Shown here: piece by piece, positions 7,464-16,072 of the stretch
Position numbering within the stretch: the stretch's first letter is position 1
Layout of the letters: each line of letters begins with the position of its first letter
Assembly (NCBI GenBank): GCA_017442785.1
Contig: JAFRZB010000039.1
Location: 1-59,939, forward strand
Direction: 5' to 3'
Length of the DNA: 59,939 bases
Source: Bacillota bacterium
GTDB lineage: Bacteria > Bacillota > Clostridia > Peptostreptococcales > Anaerovoracaceae
Notes under the pieces: generated by a model
What the model saw: the letters and a program-made list of their open reading frames with translations, nothing else
What the model was told of the DNA's origin: nothing
Databases searched by the model: none
Made by a program: the position numbers and the translations under genes

Positions 7464-8645
7464 ATGAAAAAAACGCTTTTAAGAACCATATCCTGCCTGC
7501 TGACCCTCACGCTTTTGCTGTGCGGGCTTTCGTCATGCACGGCGTGGGATAATTTCTACAACGCGTTCATACACAAGAAGCCTCAGGAGGACAAGCTCAT
7601 AAGGATAGCGGTCTTTGAGCCCCTTACCGGAGAGTATGCTTCTGCGGCAGCGGACGAGATAGCCGGAATAGAGCTGGCGCAGAAGCTCTTCCCCACCGTC
7701 CTGGACTCCACCGTGGAACTGGTATACTTCGACAACAAGTCCAACCCCGACACCGCAAAGCAGCTGGCCGAGGAGATCGCCGGAGATGAGACAATAAAGC
7801 TGGTGCTGGGAAGCTACGGCAACACCATGACCGTGGCTGCGGGAGATATATTCGAGGAGGCAGGGCTTCCGGCGATAGCCATCACCTGCACCAACCCCCT
7901 CATAACCAATACCAATACCAATTACGCAAGAGTCTCTCCGGTGGACAGCTTCGAGGCATTGGGAGCCGCGGAGTTCCTTGCAGTCAACCTCGGGATAACG
8001 AACGCCTGCGCCCTGTATCAGGCAGGAAACGACCTTTCGAGGACGAGAGCGGAAGCCTTCGTATCTGCCTTCTCGAAATACAAGGGAAACGAGACACCGT
8101 CCCTGTACGCGATAAGCTTTGCCGAAGGCGAGAGCTATGACGCTCTGTTCGAGGAGATAGAAGCCGCCGGCGCAAAGGCCATATACTTCCCGTCGGATCC
8201 GGAGCTTGCGAAGGGGCTTATAGCCGAGACTCAGTCCCTGGGCTTTTCCTTCGAATGGGTAGGTAGCAGCCTCTGGGCAAGATCAGGCATACAGAACTCG
8301 TACTACACCATAGACTACGACCCGTACGAGACGCTCTCCTCCATGACGCAGACCTTCCTCAGGTCCTACAGGGAGAAGTACGGAAGGGACGAGACACCGT
8401 CCTACGAAACGGCGCTCGGCTTTGACGCCTATCTGCTTGCGCTTGCGGCGATACGCGAGGCCGAGAGCGCGGATGACAGAGCAGCCGTACTGAGCTCGCT
8501 CTACGCTATCAACGGACTCTCCGGAGCCACGGGCACAATAACGATGAGCCCCAGCGGAGACCCGATAAAAAGCATATTGATAGAATCGATAACAGGAAGC
8601 GTGGAAGCGCCCATAGCGTCGGTGCTTCCGGGCAGCGGTAAATAA
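7464..8645 (+). CDS. Lipoprotein solute-binding protein, branched-chain amino acid type
   Basis: A 393-residue secreted lipoprotein. The signal peptide ends in the lipobox LSSC (Cys about residue 28). The rest is a type I periplasmic binding protein of the Peripla_BP_6/LivJ family, with the opening strand IRIAVFEPLTGEYASAAADEIAG and the GSYGNTMTVAAGDIFEEAG block. The ligand is probably an amino acid or small amide. No ABC permease or ATPase gene is nearby, so it may serve a distant transporter or act as a sensor. There is no clear ribosome binding site, and translation may be coupled to the gene before it. Confidence 0.82.
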   Translation: MKKTLLRTISCLLTLTLLLCGLSSCTAWDNFYNAFIHKKPQEDKLIRIAVFEPLTGEYASAAADEIAGIELAQKLFPTVLDSTVELVYFDNKSNPDTAKQLAEEIAGDETIKLVLGSYGNTMTVAAGDIFEEAGLPAIAITCTNPLITNTNTNYARVSPVDSFEALGAAEFLAVNLGITNACALYQAGNDLSRTRAEAFVSAFSKYKGNETPSLYAISFAEGESYDALFEEIEAAGAKAIYFPSDPELAKGLIAETQSLGFSFEWVGSSLWARSGIQNSYYTIDYDPYETLSSMTQTFLRSYREKYGRDETPSYETALGFDAYLLALAAIREAESADDRAAVLSSLYAINGLSGATGTITMSPSGDPIKSILIESITGSVEAPIASVLPGSGK

Positions 8646-8657
8646 AGGAGAAAGAAC

Positions 8658-8888
8658 ATGAAAGAACAGATCATAAGCGTACTTGAGCAGATCAGACCCT
8701 TCCTTCAGAGAGACGGAGGAGACGTTGAATTCGTAGATTACAGCGACGACGACAAGATAGTCTTCGTAAAGCTCCAGGGACACTGCGCGGGCTGCCCGCA
8801 CGCTCAGGCCACCGTTAAGGGCGGAATAGAGTCCATACTCAGAGAGCAGTTCCCCGACGGCGTATCCGCAGTAGAGGCAATAAACTAA
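8658..8888 (+). CDS. NifU-like Fe-S cluster scaffold/carrier protein
   Basis: A 76-residue protein made only of the NifU C-terminal (Nfu) domain. It has the opening IRPFLQRDGGDVEFV and the cluster-binding CAGCPHA motif (Cys-x-x-Cys). These proteins carry [4Fe-4S] clusters to target enzymes as dimers. AAAGGAG stands nine bases before the ATG. Confidence 0.93.
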   Translation: MKEQIISVLEQIRPFLQRDGGDVEFVDYSDDDKIVFVKLQGHCAGCPHAQATVKGGIESILREQFPDGVSAVEAIN

Positions 8889-8918
8889 AGAAGGAGCGCG
8901 GCACAGACCGCCGGGACC

Positions 8919-10439
8919 ATGAGATCTTCAAGAAGAAAGAAGAAAGTAAGGATCAAATGGGGAAGGTTCATCCTTTCCCTGTTCGTGCTGTGCGCGGTAG
9001 TGCTTGCCGGGCTGCTGTTCTGGCCGCTGCCGGATAAGCCGGCTGAAAACACCAATACTGCAGAGCCGCCGGAAAACACCGTGCCCGAGCCCCCTGTGCA
9101 GACGGAATTCTCCTTAAGGTTCCGCTGCGTGGGAGACATTATGGCGCACGAGAGGAACTACATAGCCGCCAGACAGGCGGACGGATCCTACAGCTTCGCC
9201 GACACTTACGTATACGTTGAAAAATATCTGAAGAACGCCGATATGACCCTCGGAAACTTCGAGACCACCTTCAGCGGATCCACCAAGTATTCCAGCTTCC
9301 CGCGCTTTAACTCGCCGGAGGCTCTGGCTACAGACTCCCGCGCCGCAGGCATCAACATTGCCCTGTTCGCAAACAACCACATGCTGGACACAGGCGTGGC
9401 GGGAGCCAGGAACACTGTTAAGGTGCTCAGGGAGAACGGCTTCGACGCCGTGGTAGGAGCGCGCGCCGAGACCACCGAGGACCGCTCCGCGGTAGTTGAC
9501 GTCAAGGGCGTAAAGGTAGGCATAGTCTCCTTCGGCTACGAGACCCGCATAGTAAACGGCCACAGGACCATGAATGGTTCCACCATGGCCGCGGACGCGC
9601 CGGACTACATCAACTGCTTCCGCTACGACAACGGCCACGTTTACAAGGAGCACCTGGACAACATCCTCAATGAGATAAAGTGGTGCAAGGACAACGGCGC
9701 CGAGCTGGTGATATGCTACTTCCACTGGGGCACCGAGTACAAGAGCACTCCGGACAACGCCGACAAGGAGCTGGCAAGGCTCTGCGCGGAGGCCGGAGCG
9801 GACATGATATTCGCGTCCCACCCGCATATCATGCAGGCAATAGACGTAATAGAGGTGGAGGTCCCCTACCCGGCCGAGCCGGAACCTCAGCCCGCTGCTG
9901 AGCCCGAACCTCAGCCCGAGCCTGCAAAGGAAGAGGAAAAGGAAAGCTGGATAATCCGCCTGCGCAAGGCCTTCGGCCTTATTAAGGAAGAAGCTCAGCC
10001 TGAGCCGCAGCCCGAACCTGAACCTGAGCCGCAGCCCGAACCCGAGCCCAAGCCCACCAGCTGGACCAAGACCGTCCCGGTGTTCTACTCCATGGGCAAC
10101 TTCATCTCCAACCAGAGGTACGAGACCCTGCGCGGAGGAAGCGCCGCGGAGAGCAGAGCTGCGCGCTGGACGGAGCGCGGAATGATAGCCAATGTGGACC
10201 TGGTGTACAACAGACAGACCGGAGAGGTCACCTACACCGACATCAGCTGCATCCCAACCTATGTGGACAGGGACGATCTCCACGGAACGCCCTACAAGTT
10301 CGCGATAATCCCGCTGCTGGACGATCTGCCGAACAATCCGATGCTCAAGCGCACGGGCAGAGTCCAGAGGGCACAGGATGCTCTCAAGGCCATCACCGAG
10401 TTCCTCGGAGAGCAGTACATCTTCAAGGGAACGACATAG
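8919..10439 (+). CDS. CapA-family (PGA_cap) metallophosphatase-like membrane protein
   Basis: A 506-residue protein with an N-terminal basic stretch and one membrane anchor (about residues 11-32), so the large domain should be outside the cell. The PGA_cap fold is shown by CVGDIMAHERN, GNFETTFSG, ANNHMLDTGVAGA, ICYFHWGTEY and FASHPHIMQAID. This family includes CapA of poly-gamma-glutamate synthesis, but no capB or capC is near. An insertion of about 65 residues before the last strand is rich in Pro-Glu and Pro-Gln repeats, split by a helix-like segment around KESWIIRLRKAFGLIK. The best ribosome binding site, AAGGAG, is 22 bases from the ATG, which is too far. Translation may be weak or coupled. 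Confidence 0.8.
   Translation: MRSSRRKKKVRIKWGRFILSLFVLCAVVLAGLLFWPLPDKPAENTNTAEPPENTVPEPPVQTEFSLRFRCVGDIMAHERNYIAARQADGSYSFADTYVYVEKYLKNADMTLGNFETTFSGSTKYSSFPRFNSPEALATDSRAAGINIALFANNHMLDTGVAGARNTVKVLRENGFDAVVGARAETTEDRSAVVDVKGVKVGIVSFGYETRIVNGHRTMNGSTMAADAPDYINCFRYDNGHVYKEHLDNILNEIKWCKDNGAELVICYFHWGTEYKSTPDNADKELARLCAEAGADMIFASHPHIMQAIDVIEVEVPYPAEPEPQPAAEPEPQPEPAKEEEKESWIIRLRKAFGLIKEEAQPEPQPEPEPEPQPEPEPKPTSWTKTVPVFYSMGNFISNQRYETLRGGSAAESRAARWTERGMIANVDLVYNRQTGEVTYTDISCIPTYVDRDDLHGTPYKFAIIPLLDDLPNNPMLKRTGRVQRAQDALKAITEFLGEQYIFKGTT
9868..10053 (+). repeat. Pro-Glu/Pro-Gln coding repeats in the CapA-like gene
   Basis: Two tracts of short tandem repeats built from CCT/CCC-GAG/CAG codons (9868-9933 and 10000-10053) encode PEPQP-type repeats. 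They likely form a rigid extended spacer outside the membrane and could change length by slippage. Confidence 0.75.
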
Positions 10440-10450
10440 GGGACGGTTCT

Positions 10451-11179
10451 CTATATCACCATGCCGCCGTTGACGCCGAGGATCTGGCCTGTTATGAAGG
10501 AGGCCTTATCAGACGCCAGGAAGGCCACCGCATTGGCAATGTCCTCCGGTGTGCCGTTGCGCCCAAGAGCGCTCTGCTCCGCAAGGGCATCGAGGTCCTC
10601 CTCGGAATACTCCGCGCACATGTCGGTAAGTATGCATCCCGGAGAGACCGCGTTGACGCGTATACCGGATGGTCCCAGCTCCTTGGCAAGAGCCTTGGTG
10701 AAGGCGTCCACGCCGCCCTTGCTGGCGGAATATACGGACTCGAAGGACGCACCTGTCTGCCCCCACATGGAGGAGATGTTGACTATGCAGCCGCTCTTGC
10801 GCTCCACCATCCCGGGGACTATCTCCCTGCACAGGTTGAACATCCCCTTGAGGTTGGCGCCCATCAGGGCGTCCCAGTCGGCGTCGGTCATATCCTGCAC
10901 CAGCCCGCTGATGCTTACGCCCGCGTTGTTGACGAGGATGTCTGGGACACCTATGTCCTTTATTATCTTCTCGCAGCCCGCACGCACGGAAGCAGGGTCG
11001 GAGACGTCGAAGCGGCAGAGCCAAGTCTTTCTTCCCAGCACGCCTATCCGGGACTCCGTCCTCTCCGCGGCGGTCCTGTCGCTCTTAAAGTTTATTATTA
11101 TGTCGCAGCCCTCTTTGGCAAGAGCCAGAGCGCAGGCCGCTCCTATCCCGCGGCTTGCGCCGCTTATAAGTGCAAGCAT
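10451..11179 (-). CDS. Short-chain dehydrogenase/reductase, FabG-like
   Basis: A 242-residue classical SDR. The NAD(P) loop is SGASRGIGAACALALA near the N-terminus. The NNAGVS motif and the catalytic Ser, Tyr and Lys (NISSMWGQ, then YSASKGG) are present, and the end reads ITGQILGVNGGMVI as in 3-oxoacyl-ACP reductases. It may act in fatty acid synthesis or reduce another ketone, since neighbouring fab genes are absent. Its start lies 14 bases past the stop of the glutamine synthetase gene, with GGGAGG before the ATG, so it is probably the last gene of that operon. Confidence 0.88.
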   Translation of the reverse strand: MLALISGASRGIGAACALALAKEGCDIIINFKSDRTAAERTESRIGVLGRKTWLCRFDVSDPASVRAGCEKIIKDIGVPDILVNNAGVSISGLVQDMTDADWDALMGANLKGMFNLCREIVPGMVERKSGCIVNISSMWGQTGASFESVYSASKGGVDAFTKALAKELGPSGIRVNAVSPGCILTDMCAEYSEEDLDALAEQSALGRNGTPEDIANAVAFLASDKASFITGQILGVNGGMVI

Positions 11180-11193
11180 CTCAGCCTCCCGCG

Positions 11194-13104
11194 CTACAGA
11201 ATGTTCCTGCAGTACTCGGCGTACACGGCCTCAAGAGCCTGTACCCTTTCCACGGTCTGCAGCTGCAGATCCGATGCCGCCTGATAATCCTTGTCCTCAA
11301 GGGCTCTTGAGAGCCTTGTGAGCAGAGACGGGGAGTCAGCGCTGTCACGCGCTATCTCCTCCTGCATTATCCTGATGGCGCTGTACCTTGCAGCGTCCAG
11401 ATCCGTGCAGTCGGCATCCGAGTGCCTCTTTTTGCACCTGCGGACCCTGTCCCTGAGCTCCGGGACTATGCGGTCGTGGAGCTCCATCACCCAGCTGTCC
11501 AGAGCGGCGGCCCTGAAGGATGCCAGGTCCAGAGCGGAGAAGACCATGTCGCTTTCCAGGACCTTCACCTTCTCCGGGAACACATCCAGCGCGTGGATGT
11601 TCTCCCAGGCAGTGGCGGGAGTCCTGCCGAACAGTCTGTCTCTTTCTTCCTTGGTATAGTCCTCGAATATGTTCTGCTCCGTGCGGTAAACGCGCCCGGT
11701 CTCAAGGTAGAAGTCTTCGTCCTCAGCGCTCTTGGAAAGGGAGGCCAGAAGCTCGTCCGGGTCCTTTCCCGCGGCCAGCACGGCCTTTATTCCGTCCAGC
11801 ATGGCCATCATGCAGGCGGCCAGCACCATGTAGGTGTTGCTCTTGGGGTTGGGCGAACGAAGCTCGAACCTCGTTGCAAGAGGCTTCTCCGGATCCCTTA
11901 TGACGCAGGCCAGAACGCTCCTGTTCCTCGAAGGCGTAAGCACATCCGGTCCGAGGCTGGTGACTATGCTCACCGGCGCCTCGTAGCCGGGCTTGAGCCT
12001 GTTTATGGCGTCCGTGGTGGGGTTGGCTATCGGGTTTATTATCTCGTAATTCTTAAGAAGGCCCATGAGGGCGCCGAAGCCTATGGGGCTTAAGTATGCG
12101 CTCAGAGGATCCGCGGCGGCGAAAAGGCTCACCACCCTGCCGTCCTTAAGCCTTGCGGCGGCGCCCAGGTGGGTGTGCTTTCCGGAGCCCGCCACTCCCT
12201 CCACGGGCTTAGCCATGAAAGTCACGTCCAGACCGTACTGTCTGAAAACGTCCTTTATGAAGTAGCGTATGACGAAATCGTTGTCCGCGGCCTGCATGGG
12301 ATCCGAGAAGCGCCAGTCTATCTCCAGCTGCTCCATGATATGCTGGTAGTCTCCGCCCTCAGTCATCTCCGGATTAACTCCGCCGACCTCCTTATGGCCC
12401 ATCTCAACGCCGAAGCCGTACTTGTCGAGCAGCAGAAGCGTCTGCTCCATGGCGGTGCGGACCGGACCTACCGTACGCTTCCAGTACTGCTCCTTGAGCT
12501 CCTGTGAGGTGTGCAGCCTTTCCTTGTCGGCCACCTCGTGAGGCGTCATTACGTAGAACTCCATCTCGGTAGCAGAGGTAAGGATGATGTCCTCTATCTC
12601 GTCCGCGCTGTCTATCGGAAGATATTCCATTACGTAGGGGTACTGCTCAAGAAGCCTTTTAAGCTCCCTCTTGAAGCACTCCGACGCGTTCTTGAGTATG
12701 GCCCTCGAGCCCACCTCAAGGGTCTCGTTGTGCATAAGCGTAGCCGGTATGCGCAGCGTTCCGAGCGGCATGGAGCCGCCCATGTCGTCCGCGTAGGCAT
12801 CAAGGTTGTGGTCTACGTACCAGTTCACCGAAGTGTCCGGGACGAAGGTCACCTTGGCGTTGGCTATGTCCGCTATAAGAGGCAGCTGCACGGAGGAGCC
12901 GTCAGTCTGAACGCCTCCGGCAAGGAAGCTTTTGATATCGTTCAGGAAAAGGCGGACAGGTATCTTCTCGTCGGTATCGTTTCCGTTGATGTCCACCCCG
13001 ACGAGCGAAACAAAAGCTACCTCGGGGTGTTCCCCGAGGATAGCCTTCAGACTTTCTTCATCGTGTTTTTCAGGAGGGATGCAGTACAGAAGCTGCCTAC
13101 TCAT
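11194..13104 (-). CDS. Glutamine synthetase family protein, long form
   Basis: A 636-residue protein with the ATP-dependent glutamate-ammonia ligase fold. Visible marks are the metal-binding ATEMEFYV (residues 178-185), GSGKHTHLG (306-314), the NRSVLACVIRDP segment and ATRFELRSPNPKSN. It is longer than ordinary GlnA (about 440-470 residues) and shorter than GSIII (about 700). The extra C-terminal 150 residues are helical. The subtype is not clear to me, and activity on another amine is possible. I chose the ATG at 13104 because GGAAGGAG lies eight bases before it; an in-frame ATG at 13137 has no such site. The start overlaps the end of the UPF0182 gene by eight bases. Confidence 0.87.
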   Translation of the reverse strand: MSRQLLYCIPPEKHDEESLKAILGEHPEVAFVSLVGVDINGNDTDEKIPVRLFLNDIKSFLAGGVQTDGSSVQLPLIADIANAKVTFVPDTSVNWYVDHNLDAYADDMGGSMPLGTLRIPATLMHNETLEVGSRAILKNASECFKRELKRLLEQYPYVMEYLPIDSADEIEDIILTSATEMEFYVMTPHEVADKERLHTSQELKEQYWKRTVGPVRTAMEQTLLLLDKYGFGVEMGHKEVGGVNPEMTEGGDYQHIMEQLEIDWRFSDPMQAADNDFVIRYFIKDVFRQYGLDVTFMAKPVEGVAGSGKHTHLGAAARLKDGRVVSLFAAADPLSAYLSPIGFGALMGLLKNYEIINPIANPTTDAINRLKPGYEAPVSIVTSLGPDVLTPSRNRSVLACVIRDPEKPLATRFELRSPNPKSNTYMVLAACMMAMLDGIKAVLAAGKDPDELLASLSKSAEDEDFYLETGRVYRTEQNIFEDYTKEERDRLFGRTPATAWENIHALDVFPEKVKVLESDMVFSALDLASFRAAALDSWVMELHDRIVPELRDRVRRCKKRHSDADCTDLDAARYSAIRIMQEEIARDSADSPSLLTRLSRALEDKDYQAASDLQLQTVERVQALEAVYAEYCRNIL

Positions 13105-16066
13105 TGGTCTCTCCTTCCGCGTTCTGCGGTCCGGCAAGCTGTGTAAGTATGTCGGAGAGCTGCTGCATGTACTGGCCGTAGCCCGCCCAGTCGAGGTTCT
13201 TAAGAGCCTCCTGAGCCTTATCGTAGGCCTCCTGGGCCATGATCACGAGCTCTTCGATCGTATGCTCGCCCGGATCCACCGGATCTACCGGCTGCGGACC
13301 GGGTTCGGGCTCCTGACCCTTCTTCTCGATCTCGTCCGCCATCTCCATGCCCGTGATTATCGGGTAGGGAGTAAGCAGCGGATCGCCGGCGCCCTTGCCG
13401 AACAGCATGTCCAGGGCCTCAGCCAGCGTGGCGGCATAAGCGAGCTTCTCGTTGTAGAATACGATCACCCTCTTTACCTCAGGAAGGCTGGCGGTGGATG
13501 CCTCCAGATATACCGGCTCAACGTAGAGCAGCGAATCCTCGATCGGTATTACGAACATCTCGCCCCTGGAGTACTTGGAACCGCTTCCGTTCCACAGCGA
13601 GAACTCCTTGGAGATCTCGGGATCCTGGTCTATCTTGGACTCTACCTGCAGCGGTCCGTATATCAGCTTGCCCTTGGGCATCTGGTACAGCATTATGTCG
13701 CCGTAATGGTCTCCGTCGGAGCGCGCCACCAGTATTCCCGTGAGGTTGTTCTTTCCGGCAGGAGTATAGGAAACGTTGCTTACGAACTCTGTCTCCTTCT
13801 CTCCGGGCAGCTTCATTATGAAGAAGTTGGCGGTCATCGTGGTCTCTGACTGATCGTAGATGTTCTTGGAAATCTGCCATGCGTCCTCGTTCTGGTAGAA
13901 CACCGCCACGTCTGTCATGTGATACCTTGCGTATACTCCCGCCTGGATGTTGAACATCGCGTTGGGGTACTGCAGGTGGGCCTTGAAGCTCTCGGGCATC
14001 TGCTCCATTCCCTTGAAGAGCTTGGGATAGATCTTGGCGAGCGTCTGGATCATCGGATCCTCGGGATCGCAGATGTAGAAGTTAACGTCTCCGTTGTAGG
14101 CATCGATTATGATCTTTACCGAGTTGCGGACGTAGTTGGTCTTGTACATCTTGTCGTAGGGCTCAGAGTACGGATAGAGAGTGCTCTGGGTGTAGGCGTC
14201 AACTATCCAGTAGATCTTCCCGTCTACAGTCACCACGTAGGGATCGTCGTCGTAGGTGAGGAACGGAGCTATCTTCTGGACCCTCTTCATGATGTTGCGG
14301 TATATCATTATCCTGGACTCGCTCGTGATGTTGGTGGATACCAGCATCTTGAGGCTCTTCTCCCTTATGGAGAACAGGATGCGGTTGGCAAGCCCGAGCT
14401 TTATTCCGCCGGTGCCCTCATAGGTGGTGTACACGTTGGAGTCTCCGGACGGGTAGTCGAACTCGGTCTCACCGGTCTTGACGATTATGTAATCGCTGTT
14501 CATCTCTCCGTAGTAGATCTCGGGCCTTGTTATCTGGACCTCCGGGATCTGGGATATGGGCGGTATGTTCTGGATGAGCATCTCGGGCTGGCCGCTGCTT
14601 GTGATGCGGTCTACCCTGGAGAGCGTGAGCCCGTAGCCGTGGGTATACTTCAGGTGCCTTATGAGCCAGGAATCGTCCACGTTGGAGGAATCGATCTCTC
14701 TGGCGGACAGGAACACCTGGGTGTATTCGTCGTTTATGTTGTAGCGGTCTACGTCTACGTCGTTAAAGGAATAATACCTTCTTATGGTCTGGGTCTGGGA
14801 GTAGAACTGCTTGGTGGGAGCGAAGTCGTTGATCCTCAGGTTGGACAGCGTGCCCATGTTGCGGAGCACGTCGACTATGTCAAGATCCGCCTGGGGGTCG
14901 AACACCTCATCGGTTATGTCCTCAAGGTCGTACGCAAGACGCGTGTACGTGATGTTGTTCTGCAGGTACTTGCTCTCCTTGTTGAGCTCGTTAGGCTCTA
15001 CGACTATGGTCTGGACCAGCCTGGCCGCGCCTGTGCCCACCAGGGAGATGACTATCATCAGCACCGGTACCGCAAAGGCCAGGAGGACCTTCTTCTTAGT
15101 GGCGGCTATCACAAGCAGGACTGCTTCCACTATGGCAAGAACTATCAGTATCCTGTAGACAGTCAGAGTGACGGTCACGTCAGTGTAGCCCGCGCCGTAG
15201 GCGACTCCGGTGCCTCCGTAGAGCAGGCCGAATCTGCCGAGATAGAGCTTGGCTGCAAGCGCCAGGAAGAGCAGCACGCCCAGGACAACTATCTCCTTGA
15301 GCGCAACGTTCAGCACCGCCTTGGCCTTAAGCACGAAGGTGCTTTTTGCCGTCCTCTCCCGCATCTGATCCGCCTTGCTGCCGAAGCTCTTGAAGATGGA
15401 ACCGAGCGGATCGTTGGGATCGAACTCGAAGTTCTGCTGCGCCTCTGAGGTCTGCTCCTGATGACGCTCCGGGCTTGCTATGCCCACCAGCAGGGAGTGG
15501 AACAGGACCGTAACTACCAGGAACGCGATTATCACCAGCAAGGCGCTGTCCGCAAGACCCTTAAGGAAGTTGTAGCGGAACATGTAGAAGCCGACGTCGT
15601 TTCCGAACAGCGGGTCCTTTATCCCGAAGCTGCTGTAATTGAAGAACTCCAGCATCTGGAACCACAGCTTGGATACCAGGATCACGGAGAGGAACACGGC
15701 GAGTATCACCGCAAGAACGTTCCTTATGCGCCTTACGGCCTTCTTGTCGGCCTCGTCCTCTATCTTGAATTCGTTCTTCTTAAGGAAGTTGTTCTTGAGG
15801 GCGCTGAGCACGAATATGCCTATGACGGTGAATATGACCACCGCGGGCACGCCTATCTTGAGCTTGGTGACTATCTCGGTAAGGAATACCGAGATGTAGC
15901 CCACCTCTCCGAACCATATAAGATCCGTAATGAAGTCCGCGCAGCTCAAAACGATCACTATCAGAGCGATTATTATCGCGACCGCTATGATCAGACGCCT
16001 CTTTTTCTTTGCCGGGTCCACAGGCTTTTTGGTCTTTTCTACTTTGGTATTTTCAGTATTTTCCAT
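13097..16066 (-). CDS. UPF0182 family large membrane protein
   Basis: A 989-residue protein of the UPF0182 (COG1615) family. The N-terminal third has about seven transmembrane helices, beginning with a 20-residue hydrophobic stretch at residues 27-46 and including the family-typical SCADFITDLIWFGEVGYISV. The remaining 650 residues form a large domain, probably outside the cell, followed by a Pro-rich link (EPEPGPQPVDPVDPGEH) and a helical tail. The biochemical role of the family is unknown. Here it sits between a zinc-ribbon membrane protein and glutamine synthetase in one operon, with gaps of six bases or overlaps. Confidence 0.9.
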   Translation of the reverse strand: MENTENTKVEKTKKPVDPAKKKRRLIIAVAIIIALIVIVLSCADFITDLIWFGEVGYISVFLTEIVTKLKIGVPAVVIFTVIGIFVLSALKNNFLKKNEFKIEDEADKKAVRRIRNVLAVILAVFLSVILVSKLWFQMLEFFNYSSFGIKDPLFGNDVGFYMFRYNFLKGLADSALLVIIAFLVVTVLFHSLLVGIASPERHQEQTSEAQQNFEFDPNDPLGSIFKSFGSKADQMRERTAKSTFVLKAKAVLNVALKEIVVLGVLLFLALAAKLYLGRFGLLYGGTGVAYGAGYTDVTVTLTVYRILIVLAIVEAVLLVIAATKKKVLLAFAVPVLMIVISLVGTGAARLVQTIVVEPNELNKESKYLQNNITYTRLAYDLEDITDEVFDPQADLDIVDVLRNMGTLSNLRINDFAPTKQFYSQTQTIRRYYSFNDVDVDRYNINDEYTQVFLSAREIDSSNVDDSWLIRHLKYTHGYGLTLSRVDRITSSGQPEMLIQNIPPISQIPEVQITRPEIYYGEMNSDYIIVKTGETEFDYPSGDSNVYTTYEGTGGIKLGLANRILFSIREKSLKMLVSTNITSESRIMIYRNIMKRVQKIAPFLTYDDDPYVVTVDGKIYWIVDAYTQSTLYPYSEPYDKMYKTNYVRNSVKIIIDAYNGDVNFYICDPEDPMIQTLAKIYPKLFKGMEQMPESFKAHLQYPNAMFNIQAGVYARYHMTDVAVFYQNEDAWQISKNIYDQSETTMTANFFIMKLPGEKETEFVSNVSYTPAGKNNLTGILVARSDGDHYGDIMLYQMPKGKLIYGPLQVESKIDQDPEISKEFSLWNGSGSKYSRGEMFVIPIEDSLLYVEPVYLEASTASLPEVKRVIVFYNEKLAYAATLAEALDMLFGKGAGDPLLTPYPIITGMEMADEIEKKGQEPEPGPQPVDPVDPGEHTIEELVIMAQEAYDKAQEALKNLDWAGYGQYMQQLSDILTQLAGPQNAEGETNE

Positions 16067-16072
16067 TCTGCC

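Noticed and set aside
8919-10439. Poly-gamma-glutamate capsule operon
   Set aside because: Only the CapA-like domain is present; there is no CapB ligase or CapC, and this superfamily has many other members.
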